Assembly: GCA_022702705.1 (NCBI GenBank)
Contig: CM040427.1
Location: 14,717,625-14,781,624, forward strand
Reading direction: 5' to 3'
DNA length: 64,000 bases
DNA from: Papilionanthe hookeriana x Papilionanthe teres
Lineage: Eukaryota > Streptophyta > Magnoliopsida > Asparagales > Orchidaceae
Shown one piece after another: positions 1 to 10,640 of this stretch; position 1 is the stretch's first letter, and each line of letters starts with the position of its first letter. The position numbers and the translations under genes are program-made. The notes under the pieces are model-generated. The model was not told the DNA's origin, did not search any database, and saw only the letters and a program-made list of their open reading frames with translations.

Positions 1-740
1 AATTCAAAAGGTTTTTCCTAATTCAGTGAAATTATTATAGGTGCAGTGATTAATTTTTCTTTTAATGTTTCAAAGGCTATACGACAGTCATGATCAAAAT
101 TAAAAATTGCATCCTTTTCCAGTAAACGACATAAAGGTTTTGTAATCTTTGAAAAGTATTTAATGTAACACCTGTAAAATCCAGCATGTCCTAAAAAACT
201 TCTGATTCCCCTTACTTTGGTTGGGCAAGGTAAATTAGATATAACTTGAGTTTTTGCAGGATCTACCTCCAAACCTTTTTCTGAAATCCGATGTTCCAAA
301 ACAATTCCTCCTGCTACCATAAATTGGCCTTTTTCCCAATTAAGGACTAAATTATTTTCTTCACAGCGTTTTAGAACTTTAGATAGATGTTCTAAACATG
401 ATTCAAATGAAATCCCAAACACTGAAAAGTCATCCGTAAAAACTTCAATCCCTTTTTCAATTAAATCACAAAAAATAGCCATCATACATCTTTGAAATGT
501 AGCAGGGGCATTACATAAACCAAAGGGCATTCTTCTAAAAGAAAACGCACCATAAGGATCGGTAAACGTAGTTTTCTCTTGATCCTCGGGAGCGATTTGA
601 ATTTGGTGGTAACCGGTATATCCATCCGGAAAACAAAAGTATTTATGCCCGACCGATCTATCCAACATTTGATCTAGAAAAGGGAGTGGAAAATGATCTT
701 TCCTTGTGGTAAGGTTTAAATTTTTATAATCAATGCATAT
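1..740 (-). pseudogene. Reverse transcriptase domain of Athila-like element A
   Basis: An open stretch at 18-668 encodes about 216 residues of Ty3/gypsy reverse transcriptase: GYTGYHQI, FRRMPFGLCNAPATFQRCM, the catalytic motif as FTDDFSVFG (usually Y/F-x-DD), and the thumb/connection motif GIRSFLGHAGFYRCYIKYF. Just upstream (669-760) the frame still reads as the RT finger region around GWxICIDYKNLN, but two stops (a Lys codon and a Trp codon changed to TAA/TGA) separate it from the next piece. The domain runs out of the window before RNase H. It made cDNA from the element RNA when intact. Confidence 0.9.
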
Positions 741-755
741 TCACCACCCTGTAAC

Positions 756-1254
756 TTATTTTGTTGGTATCATCTCATTCTTTTCATTAACAGTCACAGT
801 TACTCCTCCTTTCTTAGAAACACAGTGAATAGGACTAACCCATGCATTATCTGAAATAGGGTAGATAATTCCACTATCCAACCATTTTAAAATTTCTTTC
901 TTAACAACGTTTTTCATAATAGGATTTATTCTCCTTTGGGGATTAGCCCGCGGTTTGCAATTATCTTCCATAAGAATTCTGTGCATACAAATTGAAGGAT
1001 CGATTCCTTTAATATCGACGAATTTTCCATCCAAAGGCTTTCTTGTGCTTCTTCAAAATTTCAAGCAAACTCTCTTCTTCTTTTTCAGTTAATTGAGAGG
1101 AAATTATAACAGGCAAGGTTGAGGATTCACCTATAAAAACATACTTCAAATGATCAGGAAGCATTTTTAACTCAAGTTCAGGATGTTTTTCAATTAATGG
1201 ACCATAAGATTTATCTTTCAGTCGTATCCAACAATTCAAAACTTTCACGAACAA
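756..1254 (-). pseudogene. RT N-terminal region, two shifted frames
   Basis: Two overlapping frames (756-1034 and 1009-1254) together give the region upstream of the RT fingers: LPVIISSQLTEKEEESLLE followed by a break, then CMHRILMEDNCKP, NPIMKNVVKKEILKWLDSG and the finger motif WVSPIHCVSKKGG. The +/-1 shift lies near 1010-1034. The parts are collinear with RT at 1-740 and belong to the same polyprotein. The stretch 1255-1429 between this and the protease continues as an unopened linker with several stops. Confidence 0.85.
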
Positions 1255-1429
1255 ACTTTAAATCTTCCTCTGGAAAATCTTCAGAATAAAAAAAACTCAT
1301 CTTCTTGCTTATATTCAAATTCTTCTCTTTCAGTGTTCTCTTCATAAGTTGATTTGAAATGACATTCACTTAAATATTCAATAACATCCATCCTATAACT
1401 CTCATCTTCTTTACCTCTAGCAGGATATT

Positions 1430-2191
1430 TCATCGATTTTGAAATATTAAATGTAACGATCGATCATTAACCCTCATCGTTAATTCCCCTTTTTGCACAT
1501 CTATCATGGCTCTGCCTGTAGCTATAAAAGGTCTCCCCAAAATTATGGGTATCTCTTTATCTTCCTCCATATCTAACACAATGAAATCCACAGGAAAAAT
1601 AAATTGATCCAATTTTACCAAAACATCTTCTATAACTCCTTTAGGATATGTGATCAAACGATCTGCTAATTGCAGAGTTACAGTAGTTGGGGTTATTTCT
1701 CCTAGTCCCAATCTTTTGAATATTGATAGAGGCATAAGGTTAATGCTTGCACCCAAATCACATAAAGCTTTTCCACAGAATCTTTCTCTGAATGCACATG
1801 GAATTGTGAAACTACCAGGATCTTTATGTTTTTCAGGAAGCTTTTTCTGAATTATCGCACTGCACACCTCACTAAGTGCAACAGTCTCATTTTCTTTAAA
1901 CTTCTTCTTTTTATTAAGAATATCCTTCATAAATTTTGCATAGCTTGACATTTGTTCTAGGGCTTCAGCAAATGGAATATTAATGGTAAGCTTCTTTAAT
2001 GTCACCAAGAATTTTGAAAATTGCTTATCCAACTTTTGTTGACGAAGTTTCTGAGAAAATGGAGGTGGTGGTTTTTCTAAATCAACCTTAGGTGGAGAAA
2101 TAGGTCTTTCAAAACCTTTTGGAGCGTCCTCTTTAAGTTTTTTAATCTCTTCTTTCTCTACTTCAGTTTCTTTTTGAACTCTACCTTCCAA
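1430..2191 (-). CDS. Retroviral-type aspartic protease, Athila-like element A
   Basis: A 253-residue open frame. The N-terminal third is charged (KEEIKKLKEDAP, KPPPPFSQKLRQQKLD), followed by FLVTLKKLTINIPFAEALEQM, typical of the gag-protease junction of Athila elements. The active-site loop is ALCDLGASINLM, so the catalytic Asp-x-Gly is DLG instead of DTG/DSG, normal for this clade. The flap region and the terminal motif IPIILGRPFIATGRAMIDV are present. Role: cleavage of the Gag-Pol polyprotein. No frame break inside the catalytic core. Confidence 0.9.
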   Translation of the reverse strand: MEGRVQKETEVEKEEIKKLKEDAPKGFERPISPPKVDLEKPPPPFSQKLRQQKLDKQFSKFLVTLKKLTINIPFAEALEQMSSYAKFMKDILNKKKKFKENETVALSEVCSAIIQKKLPEKHKDPGSFTIPCAFRERFCGKALCDLGASINLMPLSIFKRLGLGEITPTTVTLQLADRLITYPKGVIEDVLVKLDQFIFPVDFIVLDMEEDKEIPIILGRPFIATGRAMIDVQKGELTMRVNDRSLHLIFQNR

Positions 2192-2209
2192 TTCTTTTCC
2201 ACTTCTCAG

Positions 2210-2656
2210 TTAAATTACCTTCACTTGTTCTTTATTCTTTTCTCTTAGATTCACTTCAGTATTACTTGGCAGCATTCCTTGGGATCTATTACTTAAGGAA
2301 TTTGCAATTTGTCCCAATTGATTTTCAATGTTTCTGATGGTTGCTCCTTGAATTTGTAATTGATTTCCCATATGTGATACTACTTCTTCCATAGACAACT
2401 TCTTCTCCTTATTTTGTAAAGCATTGTTATAACCTGAAGGATAAGTTAATCTATTATTATTATTACCTTGGTTGTTCCAATTCCTCAATGAGTTTACTTG
2501 GGTGTTCCCCCATTGTTGATTAACACCACCCTGATTATTATTATTCCAGTTAAAATTTGCATGATTCTTCCAAACTGGGTTATAATAATTGGAATATGGG
2601 TTGTTAGGTTTGATTATAGCATTCACAGTTTCTGGTAAAGAATAAGAATCAACCAT
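2210..2656 (-). CDS. Gag C-terminal, Asn-rich nucleocapsid-like region
   Basis: About 148 residues, strongly Asn/Gln-rich (NNPYSNYYNPVWKNHANF, repeated NNN runs), then a predicted coiled segment (SHMGNQLQIQGATIRNIENQLGQIANSL). In Athila elements this part of gag lies between capsid and protease and binds RNA or mediates assembly. I see no CCHC zinc knuckle. The section 2657-2932 joins it to the gag core but carries several stops (for example in the stretch matching SLMSKPF-type sequence), so gag is broken in two. Confidence 0.8.
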   Translation of the reverse strand: MVDSYSLPETVNAIIKPNNPYSNYYNPVWKNHANFNWNNNNQGGVNQQWGNTQVNSLRNWNNQGNNNNRLTYPSGYNNALQNKEKKLSMEEVVSHMGNQLQIQGATIRNIENQLGQIANSLSNRSQGMLPSNTEVNLREKNKEQVKVI

Positions 2657-2932
2657 TTGCCTAATAAATTTTCCTCAATCATGAGATTTGGTCGAGAAAA
2701 TTCATCCAAAATTGGTCTATCTTCCTCGATACGATAGCAACTTGATTTGCTAACATTGTAAAAGCATCATTTTCATAAACACTCGGCTACCTTTTAGGAT
2801 TTAACCTTTCGAAGGCCATTGAAAAATATTAGTAGCCATTTATTCAATTAAAGCATAAGCATCAGAAAATGGTTTAGACATTAATGATCCATCAGCAGCA
2901 GCATCGATGATTGATCTAAGAGATCCAACTAA

Positions 2933-3595
2933 TCAATTATAAAAAGTTTGAATTATTAACCCATCTGGTATCGCATGCTGTGGATATTTCCTGAGGAGAT
3001 CTTTAAATCTTTCCCATGCTTCATATATTGATTCCCCTTCAAACTGACAAAAAGATGTTATATCATTTCTCAACTTAGCAGTCTTAAATGGTGGAAAATA
3101 TTTAGCAAGAAACTTTTGTGACAGTTCATCCCAAGTTCTAATTGATACAGGTGCTAACGAATGTAACCACATTTTAGCTTTATCCCTTAGTGAGAAAGGA
3201 AAAAGTCTAAGTCTAATAGTATCATCCGAAACACCATCATATTTAAAAGTAGCACACAACTCTAGAAAATTAGCAAGATGCAAATTAGGATATTCAGTTG
3301 TTGCTCCCCCAAACTGATTATTAGACACCATTTGGATAATAGCAGGTTTAAGCTCAAAAGAATTAGCAGCTACAACAGGATTTTGAATACTAGCAGGAAG
3401 TTCATCTACTGTAGGGTTAACATAATCTCTTAAAGGTCTTAATTCTTGATGGATGCCAACATTTTGATCTTGATGATTTTCCATTTCTTGAATATTTTTA
3501 TCTTTTTCTATATTTTTAATTTTTTTGATTTTTCTGATAGTTCTTTCTAATTCAGAATCGTAAGGTACAAGTCCTTCAGAACCTGAACTACGCAT
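2933..3595 (-). CDS. Gag capsid-like core, Athila-like element A
   Basis: The frame is open upstream to 3625, but the ATG at 3593-3595 (MRSSGSEGLVPYDSE) matches the start of the homologous region of the plus-strand copy near 54905 and is chosen here. The retrotransposon gag core is clear: NNQFGG, PNLHLANFLELCATFKYDGV, LRLFPFSLRDKAKMWLHSL, TWDELSQKFLAKYFPP, ESIYEAWERFKDLLRKYP. Gag forms the virus-like particle that packages element RNA. The frame ends at 2933, before the remainder of gag. Confidence 0.9.
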   Translation of the reverse strand: MRSSGSEGLVPYDSELERTIRKIKKIKNIEKDKNIQEMENHQDQNVGIHQELRPLRDYVNPTVDELPASIQNPVVAANSFELKPAIIQMVSNNQFGGATTEYPNLHLANFLELCATFKYDGVSDDTIRLRLFPFSLRDKAKMWLHSLAPVSIRTWDELSQKFLAKYFPPFKTAKLRNDITSFCQFEGESIYEAWERFKDLLRKYPQHAIPDGLIIQTFYN

Positions 3596-3698
3596 ACAAC
3601 AATAAAACAAAACAAAACATAACACACTAACAAAAATAAAGAAAAGTAAAAATTTAAAATTTCTTAATTCTCTTTAAAATGCAATTTAAATTAATTTT

Positions 3699-3715
3699 CC
3701 CCAGTAACGGAGCCA
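3699..3715 (-). promoter_or_regulatory. Primer binding site, tRNA-Asp type
   Basis: Minus strand reads TGGCTCCGTTACTGGGG. Plant Athila elements use a PBS of the form TGGCGCCGTTGCCGGGG, complementary to the 3' end of tRNA-Asp; three positions differ here. It lies next to the 3' end of LTR A, the expected place for minus-strand cDNA priming. Confidence 0.75.
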
Positions 3716-3736
3716 AAAACTTGATCCCCGATAAAT

Positions 3737-3757
3737 GCAACGGCGCTAAAAACTTGG
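3737..3757 (-). repeat. Second PBS-like copy in tandem
   Basis: Minus strand reads CCAAGTTTTTAGCGCCGTTGC, matching the LTR-end plus PBS block CAAGTTTTTGGCTCCGTT found about 35-40 bases further in. The spacing sequence between them contains a GGGGAT that would complete a PBS. This looks like a small tandem duplication of the LTR/PBS junction. The LTR edge could be drawn at either copy. Confidence 0.55.
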
Positions 3758-5516
3758 TACCAGTCCGGTAAATGCGCTGATGATTTAGATATGAAACTTA
3801 TGATTTTATAATATGGGATACTACGCAAGTATACGTATCGTTTATCAAGTAATATAGGGTTTTCTGATTAAGTCCCGAGATATCGAACCCACAGAAAAAT
3901 ATGAAATTTTTTAAAGAAATCAGAAAATTATCTTTTTTACTTTCTTTAATTGTTTTTGAAAAAGTATGTCTTGATTTTGAAAAGTTTTTGAAAGTTGATT
4001 TGTCTTTTAAAATTTCCTTAATAAAATGTTAAGCAATGAAATTAAAATTATAATAACTAATAACACTGGATGTAAAATATTATTAACTAGAATATCTTTT
4101 TCTTTCCTGTTATGAAGTAGTAGTAATTCTTAAAGTATTGTTGTGGAAGTATTTAAATTTGTTGTGACAGATAGAAGCAAATGTGTTCTTTACCCTTACT
4201 TGGTTCAATAAAGAACATAGGATAATTTGAAATATTTATTATTTTGAACATGGTTAGGCAGAGAAGATACCAGTCTCTCACTCTAGAGTTCCCTCGATTC
4301 CCACCACATGGAGGCTAACTTCTCATAACAAAACTCAAAATTTCAAACCAAATTAGGGGGTTTTAGCCCGTCACTCTATAATCCTCTAATTTTACTATCT
4401 TTCATAAAAATATGTTCTAATATTACATTCAATTATATGGATTACAATTCTCACCCATATAATTGCATGTGATTCTTACTAACTTTTATGAGACAATACT
4501 GCATTAGATCTTACATAATCTCAAGAAATTCTACAACTTAACAGACCAAATTAAGAAGTAAACAAAGTTTTCAGAATAAATCTTCACAACTTCTTCTAAC
4601 TTTTAAACACTTATACTTTCCACAATAATTCTTTATAAATTAATTACTTCTCCATTTGAGAAAGAAAAAGATATAGTAAACTACTCAGAATGCATTGGGA
4701 AAATACAAAAACACATTGATTTGAAATTAAAAACAATAAGAAATATAACAAACAAAAGCAAGTATTAATAAAAGATTAAAAGTAAACACTTATCTGAAAA
4801 TCCTCTCCACAAGACTAAGGAATTTCCTCTAAAACCTTGACTCTTCGCTAAACTACTCCTCAGAGCAAGTCTCCCAACTCCGATGACTCAGAATACAGAC
4901 TTCAGACTTCAATAAAAACTAAACTAAAAGAAAGAAAAATAGTGGGAAGAAGAAGACTTCACTCCGACCCTTTTCTCCTTTCTACTCTCTACTCCTATTC
5001 TTAATAAAAACTCTTAAAATGCAGTGGAAGAACAATGGAAGTACCCTTAAAAATGCAGTGGAAGAGCCTCCTAAAGCCTCCCCTAATCTTTCCTAAGACT
5101 CTCTTTAAATAGTAAATGAAAAGGTGCCTTGGTGTCTCTTCAAAATGTGTCCAGATTCAATGTATCTACCAAGGAATGCACCCCTTCATTCAAACTTGCC
5201 GCCCAAAGGAAGTTATGGTAGTTACCACCAAGAGTTGCATCCCATCCACTTTGAAATTGGCGCAAAATTCATTTGAATTTTGATTTTTAACTGTGGCGGC
5301 TAAGTGCCGGCCTAGCGGCGCTTAGCCTCCAGTGCCAAAATTTTGATTTTTCATTATTTTTGCTCCAAATTTGATCCAATTTTGTTCCTTTCATCATGAC
5401 CATCCATTTTCATCATACCTGCAAGAAAAACATAAAATACCTTCCCTTAAAGTGCAATATCATTAAAAATAGGTATAAAAGTGTGCATAAAAATACTATA
5501 TATTTTAGGTGTATCA
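3758..5516 (-). repeat. 5' LTR of Athila-like element A
   Basis: On the minus strand it starts TGATACACCTAAAATATATAG at 5516 and ends near the PBS. It is alignable by eye with the LTRs at 5517-7173, 46393-48156, 50057-50841 and, in plus orientation, 53089-54768: shared landmarks are GATATTGCACTTTAA near the start, a GC-rich block, and TTTCTGATTAAG..CGAGATATCGA near the end. Length about 1.76 kb. No gene inside. The 3' edge is uncertain by about 40 bases because of the duplicated PBS-like block. Confidence 0.82.
5283..5335 (-). promoter_or_regulatory. GC-rich GGCGCT/AGCGCC block in LTR A
   Basis: A short GC-rich island (GGCGGCTAAGTGCCGG, CTAGCGGCGCTTAGC on the plus strand) in otherwise AT-rich LTR, built from small inverted words. 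The same block recurs at the equivalent place in each related LTR of the window (6908-6978, 47880-47975, 50568-50665). Function unknown; position about 200 bases from the LTR 5' end would fit a U3 control element or RNA structure. Confidence 0.45.
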
Positions 5517-7173
5517 GTTATCAAGCAAAATAGGACTTTCTGATTAAGCTCCGAAATATCAAACTCACAGGGAAAATGTTCAATATTATTAACAAAGAAA
5601 ATAGAAAAATAACTTTTTTACTTTTTAAGAATGAGCTTACTAAAGCTAAAGATAATATTCTAAGAAAGAAAGTTCAATTCTTTTTAGTAGTTTTTGTAAT
5701 TTTAAATGAATGCTAAAAAAAAATTAACTAGATTTTTGTAAGATAAAAGCAAATGCAAATAAAATATCTTTTTGTTATTATGAATCAGTAACAAGTCATG
5801 AAATTATGTTGTGGAAGTATCTAACATGTGTTGTGCCAAATAAGAGCAATTATATTATTTACCCTTACTAGAGATGTTATAAAGAACATAGATTAATCTA
5901 ATGCTTTAGTAATCTTGAAGATTGGCTAGGCAGAAAAGATACTAGCTCTCACTCTAGAATTTCCTCTTCTCCCTCCACCTGGGGCTAAGATCACGTATCA
6001 AGACATAAAACACTACATCAAATTGGAAGCTTTAGCCTATCACTCTAAAGTCCTCTAATTTTGTACCCATCAAAGTATATCTTCATATTTATTTTCACTC
6101 AACCATATGGACTACATTCTCACCCATATAATCTCTTGTGATTCTTACCAATTGTTGACTAAGACAATACCATACCGGTTCTTACATGTTCTCACAACAT
6201 ATATTAACATCTTAATTGGCCAAATGAAGAAGTAAATGAAGTGTAAGGTTTTAAATCATCACAACTTCTTCTAACATTGATTTCCTATACTTCACACAAC
6301 TTCCATCCATAACTTTATTACTTATCACTTGAAGGAAAAAGATAAAGAAAACTACTCATAATTTATGGAAAAAATACAATCACAACTTGGTTTAAAAGTA
6401 GAAATCACAGTGAAAACACAAGAAGTCTTAATTAAAAACCAAATGTAGTAATAAAGATAATGACTTATCTGAAAATCCTCTCCACCAAACTCTTGAAGTT
6501 CCTTTGAAAACTTTGCTTTTCTTTAAAATCTTTCTTAGAGGGCGGTGCCCAACTCTAAGGACTCAAAATCTCTCTTCTAATCCTAATACAATCTATATTA
6601 AAGTAAGTATCTATGGTGAAGTGGAGTGGTGTGATACTTGAAGAATTATCCTACACAGTAAACATAAACCATACGCCATCCAACAACAACCAACTTCCGA
6701 TCTTCAAGTCTTTTTTATAAAATTTTCCAATGGGTGCTTTGGTGTCTCTTCAAATTATGTCCAGGTTCAATGAATCATCCAAGAGATGCATCCTTTCAAG
6801 AGAAATTAATATTGGCGCCAATAGGAAGTTATCCACATTTGTACCAAAGGATGCCTCAAATACCCTTCAAAATGGTGCAAAAAAATTTTAAATTCTCCAA
6901 AGTAACTGTCAAGCTTAAGTGCGGGGTCTCAGTGCTTAGCCGCAAGGGTCTGGCGCGTAAGCGCCAGGTCTGGGCAAGATAACCCCTACAGATTAATTTT
7001 ACACATTTCTTCATTTTGCTCTAAATTTGATGCTGTTTCACTCCTTTCATCATATCAATCCATTTAATCATACGTGTAAGAAAAATACACAAAATAATTT
7101 CCATTAAAGTGCAATATCATCAAAAATAGGTATAAAAAATTGTATAAAAATACTATATATTTTAGGTGTATTA
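5517..7173 (-). repeat. Athila-like LTR B, 3'-truncated or interrupted
   Basis: Starts on the minus strand at 7173 as TAATACACCTAAAATATATAG (canonical TG changed to TA) and runs to 5517, where it begins with the bases that in LTR A lie at about 3840. Roughly 80-100 bases of its 3' end are missing because LTR A abuts it directly. The right edge sits inside the gag sequence of a Tat-like relic; GTGAC at 7174-7178 would be the target duplication if the partner lies left of the window. No coding sequence. Confidence 0.78.
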
Positions 7174-9227
7174 GTGACCTGGTGATGTGCGCCAGCAAAA
7201 CACTTAACGAACGCATCCTCCAACTCAGCAAATGTCTTCAAAGAGCCATTTGGCAAATCGATGAACCACTCAAAGGCATAATCAGACAAGTTGGTCATGA
7301 ACAAGGCATTAGTAACACATCGTTGTTTTCAATGTTGCAATAAAGTGCTCTAAGCTGCGCAATATAATTTCAGGGATCATCTACTCCATCATATCTCATA
7401 AAATGGTGACTAGAAATCCTGGAGGGTACATAATGTACTCATACACCTCGTGATAAGGTCAATCCTTTCTCACAATAGATTTTCTCAGTTTGGCTGCCAA
7501 ATCAACTTTAACCTTCACATCTACTAAGGACTACAGGTGCGCATCAGAGGTAATATGCTCAGGATGAACATAATCAGAATACGATGCAGAGTTATGTCGT
7601 GTTGGCATGGGCAGTGTGACGGGTACTATTGTACATGTCTCTACCTTCATCGGCTGCAAGACTACGTTAGACCTAACATGGTTGACCTGAAGAGACTCCA
7701 CTTGAGCAGTAAGTAAGGCTATCTAACCATGAAGGAGAGTGATAAGCTCATCCTTAGACCAATCCCTTTATCAATCACGGGGACATCTTGAACCTTTGCT
7801 GGTTCGTGATGTTTGACCTCGTTAAGATCAAGAGCGGAGTTGTTGACAGCAGACCTCTGACCACAAGTGGTCACCGTAATAACATGGTTAGTTGACATCT
7901 CAAAGTATTTCAAATCCTCACAAAGAAGGTCATCCTCCTAGTGGAGATCATCAGAAATGTTAGAAACATCATCGAGCAGGTCCTCCTCATGATCGAGCTC
8001 GGGCTCAACCTCGACATTAACCACATGCAACTCTATGCTATGATCAAAGGAATTGGAACACTAACTTCAAAAAATAGAGGTGGGACCATAAGAGGTATGA
8101 TAGTGGGAGACTTCTAGACCCACTTCCTCTAGGGCGGGCGGTAAACCCTCTCTCAAGTACAAATAAGAGGATTATTGATGAAGGTACATATCAGATCTCA
8201 CCCCACTACAAAAAACAGTGTGCAAAATACATACTTAAAGTAAGAGTACAAAATGAAAATAGATCTTTCTTTTCATTATTGGTAACATAAGATGGTACAG
8301 TAAAAGATTCAACAGGGGCGACTATAGAAGCATTAGTAAATAGAATATAACCAAGCTTTGATGCATCCTCATCAAGTAATATGTCTGAAATCATTTAAGG
8401 CTCCTAGGCGGGATTGATGATCTGTACAACAGACAATAAATACCCCAAACTCATAGCGAATTTGCGGGTGGACCCCAGTTTTCTACTACGCAGACCTCAT
8501 GAGTAAGGGAAGTAATGGAGATGCTCCATGACCCACTCATATGTCTCAATGATCTGAGCCAGGAACTTCTCCTTAGAAACTGGACCCTTTCCTCTTAGAG
8601 GGAAAACTAACCCCCCACAATCTTCCTCATCAGAAGATTAGTAAAGGTGTAGTCTATCTAAACAGCGAGCTTGAATTAGATCGTATCATTTAGAAGGATG
8701 CGCCTCCTAGCTATCCTAGCAGAGATGTGGTCCTCACAATTAGAAAGAGTAGCAAAAGGATTCTCTGCTAGGGGAATCTTAGATTTCTCTTGGACTAGAA
8801 CCCAAAAATAGAAGGACACTACGATTGGGTTCACAACATCCTGTTTCTGGACATACTGGTCCCCCATTCCCAATGTCGAAGCAGGAGTAGCCTCATAGGG
8901 CAACAGACATTGAACTACAGTAAGGACCAGAGTAAGGGATGTACTGTCGTGAGAAGTCTCTCTTGCTAAATGTAGGGAGATACATGAAAATACAGATGAA
9001 TAGCCAGTCAACCTATAAAAGACCGATGGGCACTACGTACAACACTATCGGGCGCTGACCTCTTCCTTCCAAGAGAAGCAAGCTCGACACAAGCTACTAT
9101 AGCAGGAATAATTTGATGTGAGCTATTCCTCTTTGAGGTTGAGGGCATAGAGTGGGTGCCTCAGTAGGCATGGGATTATCTATGGTAATATGGATAGGGT
9201 TGTCAAACGAATGGAAGGTTATGTCAC
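7174..9227 (-). pseudogene. Degenerate Tat-like element: gag end and upstream region
   Basis: Right beside LTR B the minus strand encodes LSDYAFEWFIDLP, NGSLKTFAELEDAFVK and CFAGAHHQVTN, clearly related to gag of the plus-strand Ogre-like element (LSEIAFDWYAELP at 27300-27400). Gag is cut at the LTR. From about 7440 to 9227 only short broken frames remain; by position they correspond to the 5' UTR, ORF1 and start of gag. The sequence resumes at 45744 after the inserted Ogre-like element and ends in a PBS at 46269-46286, giving about 2.6 kb from PBS to gag, close to the 2.4 kb of the invading element. Confidence 0.72.
9223..9227. repeat. Target site duplication GTCAC, left
   Basis: GTCAC directly precedes the 5' LTR start TGTTGACC and recurs directly after the 3' LTR end GCCGACA at 45739-45743. 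A 5-bp duplication is standard for Ty3/gypsy integration. Confidence 0.9.
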
Positions 9228-9749
9228 TGTTGACCTCAATTTTGGTGAGGTCTTTTGCTTCTCTCTTTAGTACTTAGGATCTAGCCTTGGGCTTTTTCTT
9301 TGACTAATCTTAGAGGACTAGAAATGAAACCTTCTTAACTCCATGCAAACCTCACAAGCTTGATTGTAGACCCCTAATCACCTAGAGGGTTGAAATCAAA
9401 TGTGGAGGTCTAAAGGATGAGTTCCTTATAGGACTTTTTGGCCTTAGGAATACCCTGTATGGTCTGGTCTGGTGAGGGTTGACTTGCACATACAATACAC
9501 TCTCACACACATTCCAAATCTTAAAACCACACTTTCACCCAACTTGACTTCCTGACTCATGTAGGTAATTCATATGGATGGTCCTTAACCCCTAAGCCCC
9601 TCACTAAGAGCGTTAGGAACAACATAGTGAATGCCTCAAATGAGTCCTCTCATGGCTCATATGGGCTTAAAATGGCTTCATGGCTCAACCAAAGTGATTC
9701 CATTTCACTCACATTTGATCAATCTTCCTTTTTCAAAATTTCAGTTTTT

Positions 9750-10640
9750 GACCCTGTGGCCCCGGACCCACCAAACCTACCAAATACCCTCGAAATGACC
9801 CAAAATTTACAAAATTACCTAAATTACCCAAGATTCCTCAAAATTAATCCTAAACACTTCCCACCACTCAAATTGACCATCTTTGGCCAAAAATACAAAA
9901 ATTTCAAAAAAGACCCCTAACCCCCCCCCCAAATTACCAAAATACCTTTTTACCCAGAAAATCCAAAAATTCTAAAAATTCCCAAAAAATTCCAGAAAAT
10001 CTCAAATATTCGTAATTTCATTTTGTTCAACTACACCATGGGCCAATTTTGCCAATTTACCCCACTTTTACCAAAACCCCCAATTTGACCCATTTTTTAA
10101 CCCAAGTGAACCCAATGTCAAACCAAACCACCCCAATTGACCTCAATTTTAGTCCAATTTAATTCTAAACTTCAATTAAATATCCCCAATATCAATTTAG
10201 ACTAAATCCAAGTCCAATTTGATTGACATTTGGGCCCAATTTCAACTTGAAGCCTAAGGCCCAATTTTGGCCCATGACCTAAACCTAGCCCAAACCAACC
10301 CAACTCAACCCCAATTGGCCCCAAATATTTTCTAAAACCTTCCTAATATCCCCACAAACAAAACACTAACTTGATTTGCCCCAAATTTGAACCAAAATTC
10401 CACCCAAACCTAACCCAAAACCAAAATCCTTTAAATTGACCTAAGCCCAAACCTAACCCAAATAGGCCCAAATCCCAAAATTAGAGCCCAAACAAAGTTG
10501 AAAACTCTTTGAAATACTCCCATAAACATTTTTCAACATTAATTTTACACCAAATTTAACCTTAGCCCAACCTTAGCCCAAGTTAGCCCATTTGGCCCAC
10601 CTTGGCCCCTTTACCAAAAAAAGCCCAAATTCAACCCAAT
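9750..10640 (+). repeat. C-rich, G-poor block of the 5' LTR
   Basis: Nearly 0.9 kb in which the plus strand is dominated by words such as CCCAA, ACCCAA, CCAAATT and contains very little G, so one strand is purine-poor in G while the other is C-poor. The matching block in the 3' LTR is 38595-39500. Not a perfect tandem repeat. No convincing protein is encoded in either strand. Confidence 0.7.

Larger units (their letters stand above)
1..5516 (-). mobile_element. Athila-like Ty3/gypsy element A, 5' part
   Basis: The order on the minus strand is 5' LTR, PBS, gag, protease, reverse transcriptase. The 3' half (rest of RT, RNase H, integrase, 3' LTR) lies left of the window. Assignment to Athila rests on the gag sequence (Asn-rich nucleocapsid region with the NNPYSNYYNP motif), the protease motif DLGASINLM and a tRNA-Asp-type PBS. 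All open frames are broken by stops or frameshifts, so it is not autonomous as seen here. The 5' end abuts a second, truncated LTR of the same family, which suggests insertion into an older copy. Confidence 0.88.

Noticed and set aside
8676..9011. 111-residue minus-strand frame as a host gene
   Set aside because: It lies inside the Tat-like relic at the place of ORF1/gag start and resembles no known domain; most likely chance opening in decayed element sequence.
10380..10460. Telomere-like CCCTAAA or CCTAACCC words
   Set aside because: Isolated irregular words in the C-rich LTR block with no tandem order; not interstitial telomere.
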